A stretch of DNA of 33,075 nucleotides from positions 1 to 33,075 of the forward strand of contig JAJZHM010000012.1 of the NCBI GenBank assembly GCA_021804485.1. Direction: 5' to 3'. Made by a program: the position numbers and the translations under genes. Positions 27,434 through 33,075 of this stretch are shown piece after piece. How positions within the stretch are numbered: the first letter of the stretch is position 1; each line of letters begins with the position of its first letter. The notes under the pieces are model-generated. The model was given only the letters and a program-made list of their open reading frames with translations. It did no database searches and was not told the DNA's origin. Source of the stretch: Pseudomonadota bacterium. Its GTDB lineage: Bacteria > Pseudomonadota > Gammaproteobacteria > Pseudomonadales > Moraxellaceae.

Positions 27434-28353
27434 GAAGGGGTTCCTTGCATCAGCATGAAGGTAAGATGATCAATGATCGGATTGATGTCCTGCTGCCAGT
27501 TGGGCATGGCAGGGACGCCAAGCAACGTGCATAGCTGGCTGGTGTCCAAACGGGAATTAAGTGGTCGAGGTGCTGGAACCGGATATTCAGAGGAAGGAAT
27601 CGGTTCAATATCTTCAGGGTTGAGTTGGGTTACTAGACCCAACTGACGCGCCCGACGAACAATATATTGAGCATAGTCGAACCATGTGGTGCTGCCTGAA
27701 GCCGTCAGATGGAAGATTCCTGATGTATACATGCTGTCCGGTTGTTCGAGAAACTGTACAGTTGTTCTGGCAATCAGTTCAGCGGCAGTCGGCGCACCCA
27801 TTTGATCGTCAATGACACGCAAATCAGAACGATTCTGCGACAGACGCAGTATGGTACGAATGAAATTATTCCCCTGCATGCCGGCCACCCAGGATGTCCT
27901 GAAAATCACATGGCGACAAGAGGACTTGAAAATTGCCTGTTCGCCTGCAAATTTGCTTTTGCCGTAAACAGAAAGCGGGCATGGCTCGTCTGTTTCGACG
28001 TAGGGGGCAGACTTTGTACCATCAAACACATAGTCCGTTGAGTAGTGTACAAACTGGGCATCATTGCGGGCGCACCAGCGAGCCATCAGACCTACGCTTT
28101 CAGCATTGACCCGAAAAGCCCGTTCAGGTTCGCTCTCAGCTTTGTCCACAGCGGTATAGGCGGCAGGATTAATCACCAGCGTGGGTTTAAAGGTGTTGAG
28201 AACTGACTCAATATGATCGGGTTCGTCAAGGTTGAGCTGATTTCGATCCAGACCAGTACAGTTGTTTTTGCCAAAAGCAATCAATAGGGCGGAACCCAGT
28301 TGACCCGATATGCCGGTAATAATGGTTTTCTGCTGCTGGAGATGATCAGGCAT
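27430..28353 (-). CDS. rfbD: dTDP-4-dehydrorhamnose reductase
   Basis: [44 protein letters not shown]...[10 protein letters not shown]. Confidence 0.95.
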   Translation of the reverse strand: MPDHLQQQKTIITGISGQLGSALLIAFGKNNCTGLDRNQLNLDEPDHIESVLNTFKPTLVINPAAYTAVDKAESEPERAFRVNAESVGLMARWCARNDAQFVHYSTDYVFDGTKSAPYVETDEPCPLSVYGKSKFAGEQAIFKSSCRHVIFRTSWVAGMQGNNFIRTILRLSQNRSDLRVIDDQMGAPTAAELIARTTVQFLEQPDSMYTSGIFHLTASGSTTWFDYAQYIVRRARQLGLVTQLNPEDIEPIPSSEYPVPAPRPLNSRLDTSQLCTLLGVPAMPNWQQDINPIIDHLTFMLMQGTPS

Positions 28354-29410
28354 GATATTGGCTCGTCAACCATTGCCGATAACTGCCACTGGAGACTCCC
28401 TGAACCCAGTCCGTATGGTCAAGATACCAGGATACCGTTTTGCGTAGTCCGCTCGCAAAGGTTTCTGCAGGTCTCCAACCTAGTTCCTGTTCCAGTTTGC
28501 GCGCATCAATGGCATAGCGGCGATCATGTCCCGGTCGGTCACGAACAAAACGGATCTGATCTGCATAGGACTTTCCGTCGGAACGGGGTTTCAGTTCATC
28601 CAGCAAACCGCAGATCATGCGGACGACTTCGAGGTTGGCTTGCTCGTTCCAGCCACCGATGTTATAGGTTTCGCCGATTCGGCCGGCTTCAAGGACACGT
28701 CTCAGTGCACTGCAGTGATCCTTGACATAAAGCCAGTCCCTGACCTGTTGGCCATCACCATAGACGGGCAGATCTTTTCCTTCCAGAGCATGCAGAATCA
28801 CCAGAGGAATCAGTTTTTCTGGAAAATGATAAGGGCCATAATTATTACTGCAGTTGGTGGTCAGCACCGGAAATCCATAGGTATGGAACCATGCCCGAAC
28901 CAGATGATCACTTGCGGCCTTGCTTGCCGAATAGGGGCTGTTCGGCTGGTAGGGGTGGTCTTCCCGAAAGGCTGGGTCATTGGGTCCAAGACTGCCATAG
29001 ACTTCATCGGTCGAAACGTGCAGAAAACGAAAGCGATTACGTTCCTCTTCCGTGCATTCGAGCCAATAGGCCCGTACCGACTCCAGCAGGCGAAAGGTGC
29101 CAACAACATTGGTTTCTATAAAGGCACCAGGTCCATGAATTGAACGATCAACGTGGGATTCGGCCGCAAAGTTGATCACAGCCCTGGGTTTATGCTCAAG
29201 CAGTATACGGCTGACGAGCGCTGTGTCCCCGATATCACCTTGAACAAAATGATGGTGCTGATGATGGGCAATCGACTCCAGAGTCTGCAGATTTCCAGCA
29301 TAGGTAAGTTTGTCCAGATTGATCAGAAGCTCATCGTTATGTCCGATCCAGTCCAGTACAAAATTTCCACCAATAAATCCTGCACCACCTGTGACTAGAA
29401 TTGCCATCAA
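28346..29410 (-). CDS. rfbB: dTDP-glucose 4,6-dehydratase
   Basis: [58 protein letters not shown]. Confidence 0.97.
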   Translation of the reverse strand: MMAILVTGGAGFIGGNFVLDWIGHNDELLINLDKLTYAGNLQTLESIAHHQHHHFVQGDIGDTALVSRILLEHKPRAVINFAAESHVDRSIHGPGAFIETNVVGTFRLLESVRAYWLECTEEERNRFRFLHVSTDEVYGSLGPNDPAFREDHPYQPNSPYSASKAASDHLVRAWFHTYGFPVLTTNCSNNYGPYHFPEKLIPLVILHALEGKDLPVYGDGQQVRDWLYVKDHCSALRRVLEAGRIGETYNIGGWNEQANLEVVRMICGLLDELKPRSDGKSYADQIRFVRDRPGHDRRYAIDARKLEQELGWRPAETFASGLRKTVSWYLDHTDWVQGVSSGSYRQWLTSQYHA

Positions 29411-29555
29411 TATTTCCCTTTATGACAAGCTTTAAAGAATCATTTTGACAGATTTGTCCCTCGATGCCAATAAAACTGCTCGTAATCCTCCTGTTATCCT
29501 GATTCAATCTTTATGTCATACTTCTCGCAGAATTGAATTAGGGATTTTCGGGAGT

Positions 29556-30932
29556 ATGGACATGGACATGATGAAGACAAAGCCGGTTGAGTTGAACCGA
29601 AGTGCGCTAGGAACCTCTGAAAGCCTCATCATGGGAATTGCAGGCACAGCTCCGGCATTTTCCCTGGCAGCTACGATTTCGACATTAATTGCCGCCGTGG
29701 GTGTGCTTTCACCAGCAAGTCTGCTTTACAGCAGTGTTGTCATTTTTGGGGTGACGCTGGCATTTGTGCATCTGACTCGTATTAATGCCAGTGCGGGCGG
29801 AGCTTTTACCTGGGTTGGCGATATTTTTCACCCGGCTTTGGGTTTCTTGTGTGGCTGGTCACTCCTGTTTTCTTCGGCCATTTTCATGGTTTCAGGTTCC
29901 ATGCCGGCAGCTACTGCAACCCTGGCACTTTTTGCACCGGACAAGGTTGCCAGTCCCGTCTGGGTCACTGCGCTTGCCGCACTCTGGCTTGTTTTTGTGG
30001 GTGCCATTGTCGTCAAAGGAATCAAGGCAACCAGTTATACTCAGATTATATTTACCGTGGTGGAGTTGGGCGCCCTGATTGCCATTCTGGTTGCAGGATG
30101 GTTCAAGCCTGGTCTGAACGTGCAACATCCCTTGACCTCGGCACAATTTTCACTTGCAGCATTCACCCCATCCGTCTTTGTCGCGGGCGCTTTGATTTCG
30201 CTGTTTTTTTTCTGGGGCTGGGATGTCGCCATCAATCTGAATGAAGAAACCCAGGATGCTGAATCGACTGCGCGCCCGGCACTGTTTGGCGCCATGCTGG
30301 TGACTCTGCTGCTGTATATGGGATTTACCATGACGACGCTGCATGTGCTCTCTGATCAGGAAATATCCGATGCAGGAACCAATGTGGTTTATGTTTTGGC
30401 CGAACACCTTTTTCCAAAGCCATGGTCCTATATGGCTCTTGTCGCTGTAACCCTGAGTACGGTTGGTAATCTTGAAACATCCATCCTGCAGTTTACCCGT
30501 ACACTTTTTGCTAAAAGCAGGAGTGGTGTTCTGCCTGTGTCCTTTGCCCGGTTACATCCACACTGGCAAACGCCCTGGGTTGCAACCCTGCTGATCGTGG
30601 TTCTGGGACTTGTATTCCTGTTTGCGGCATCCTTTTTTCCAACCGTCAAAATCATTGTGGCTGATTCGGTCAATGCGATCGGATTTATGGTGTGTTTTTA
30701 CTACAGTCTCGCGGCGTTGGCGTGTGTATGGTATTTCCGCAAGCAAATTAACTCATTTCGTGATCGTCTGGAATTACAGATCTGGCCGGGTGTTTCAGGA
30801 CTTTTTCTTGTCTTTATCGGAATTCGCAGTCTGCCGACGTTTGATACGATGACCTTGTCTCTGGCGCTTGGTGGGATGGCGGCAGGATGGTTGCTCTGGG
30901 TGTTGCGTCAGAGGTGGCTTGCAATCGACTGA
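29556..30932 (+). CDS. APC superfamily amino acid permease
   Basis: About 12 TM segments; LIMGIAGTAPAFSLAATISTLIAAVG, INASAGGAFTWVGDIFHPALGFLCGW. Start among clustered ATGs at 29556/29562/29568/29571. Confidence 0.87.
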   Translation: MDMDMMKTKPVELNRSALGTSESLIMGIAGTAPAFSLAATISTLIAAVGVLSPASLLYSSVVIFGVTLAFVHLTRINASAGGAFTWVGDIFHPALGFLCGWSLLFSSAIFMVSGSMPAATATLALFAPDKVASPVWVTALAALWLVFVGAIVVKGIKATSYTQIIFTVVELGALIAILVAGWFKPGLNVQHPLTSAQFSLAAFTPSVFVAGALISLFFFWGWDVAINLNEETQDAESTARPALFGAMLVTLLLYMGFTMTTLHVLSDQEISDAGTNVVYVLAEHLFPKPWSYMALVAVTLSTVGNLETSILQFTRTLFAKSRSGVLPVSFARLHPHWQTPWVATLLIVVLGLVFLFAASFFPTVKIIVADSVNAIGFMVCFYYSLAALACVWYFRKQINSFRDRLELQIWPGVSGLFLVFIGIRSLPTFDTMTLSLALGGMAAGWLLWVLRQRWLAID

Positions 30933-31492
30933 ACCGCATACTCGGATATCTGGTAAAGATCATCCGAACTGAAGGAAAGGCCGTCATTATGCATGCGAAC
31001 CAAGCCATGCAGCGTAGCCCAGCTTGTTTGTGCAAGTCGCAATGGGTCGGGGGTATGGGGCAAAAGTCGGTTCAGTTGTTCCCCGTATTCCCTGAAAACC
31101 TGCCGGGCAGCGCGGCGAAAAGTATCATCACCGGGCTCGTGCCAAAGCACCCGTCCAAAAAGAAGTTCATAAAGCTCCGGTTCCTGCAAGGCAAATCTTA
31201 TATAGGCAAAGGCAAACCGTCTCCATGGCTCCGGCCAGGCACTGCCTGTTGCGCTCAGGTGCAGGGCAACCTCTTGCTGAAACCGGTCCAGTGTATCAAG
31301 TGCCATAGCAACCAGCAGGTCATGCTTGTTGCGAAAGTGGTGGTAGATTGCCGGAGCAGAAACACCGATTTGTTCGGCAATGCTGCGAAGACTCAGTTTC
31401 TGAACACCGTGGATTTTAAGTCGTCTGATCGCTTCTTCCTTGATGGCTGATCGAAGATCACCATGGTGGTATGCATCGCGTGTACTTGACAT
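30908..31492 (-). CDS. TetR/AcrR-family transcriptional regulator
   Basis: N-terminal HTH: HHGDLRSAIKEEAIRRLKIHGVQKLSLRSIAEQIGVSAPAIYHHFRNKHDLLVAM. Confidence 0.94.
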   Translation of the reverse strand: MSSTRDAYHHGDLRSAIKEEAIRRLKIHGVQKLSLRSIAEQIGVSAPAIYHHFRNKHDLLVAMALDTLDRFQQEVALHLSATGSAWPEPWRRFAFAYIRFALQEPELYELLFGRVLWHEPGDDTFRRAARQVFREYGEQLNRLLPHTPDPLRLAQTSWATLHGLVRMHNDGLSFSSDDLYQISEYAVQSIASHL

Positions 31493-31513
31493 TTGCTCAA
31501 ATCTGGTTATCTT
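31486..31513 (+). promoter_or_regulatory. Putative sigma70 promoter for fadH (TTGACA - 16 bp - TATCTT)
   Basis: Perfect -35 TTGACA (31486-31491) overlapping the tetR start codon; -10-like TATCTT at 31508-31513. Confidence 0.55.
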
Positions 31514-31530
31514 AACAGCGTTAAGTTTAC
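31506..31530. promoter_or_regulatory. TetR-type operator GTTATCTTAAC-AGC-GTTAAGTTTAC
   Basis: Perfect CTTAAC/GTTAAG core arms with 3-nt spacer; 9 of 11 positions symmetric over the extended arms. Sits between divergent tetR and fadH, overlapping the putative -10. Confidence 0.75.
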
Positions 31531-31545
31531 TGCATCTCTCAATAA

Positions 31546-33075
<1,530 letters not shown>

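Noticed and set aside
28526-29143. 205-aa plus-strand ORF antisense to rfbB
   Set aside because: Shadow of the highly conserved rfbB frame.
30887-31450. 187-aa plus-strand ORF antisense to tetR
   Set aside because: The TetR frame has a canonical HTH; this ORF lacks family features.

Overview
This 33-kb window appears to be bacterial chromosome, probably gammaproteobacterial (inferred from gene content; no taxonomic search was possible). It is densely coded with housekeeping and accessory loci. From left to right: (1) the 3' end of an IS4-family transposase abutting a ybdD/yjiX-cstA/btsT pair; (2) an AT-rich gap, then a AAA+/DUF4143 ATPase with a nuclease-like C-terminal motif and a 14-bp tandem repeat upstream, followed by a decayed IS110-family transposase; (3) a five-gene operon for an RND efflux pump with its own two-component system (OMF-MFP-RND-RR-HK); (4) a class I glutamine amidotransferase, a SWIM/SNF2 helicase, tcdA and a family III CoA-transferase; (5) type I sulfide:quinone oxidoreductase plus thioredoxin-2, preceded by a CsoR/CstR-like palindrome; (6) hemW; (7) a compact GtrA-DprE1-DprE2 operon divergent from a HAD-UbiA fusion, resembling the mycobacterial decaprenylphosphoryl-arabinose (DPA) pathway (Rv3789-Rv3790-Rv3791 order); (8) rfbBDAC for dTDP-L-rhamnose; (9) an APC permease, a TetR regulator and a divergent fadH that runs off the window, with a clear palindromic operator between tetR and fadH. 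I saw no tRNA, rRNA or CRISPR array. The best candidates for follow-up are the putative DPA lipid-sugar locus, the predicted persulfide-responsive sqr-trxC unit, the AAA/DUF4143 island, and the efflux/two-component operon.
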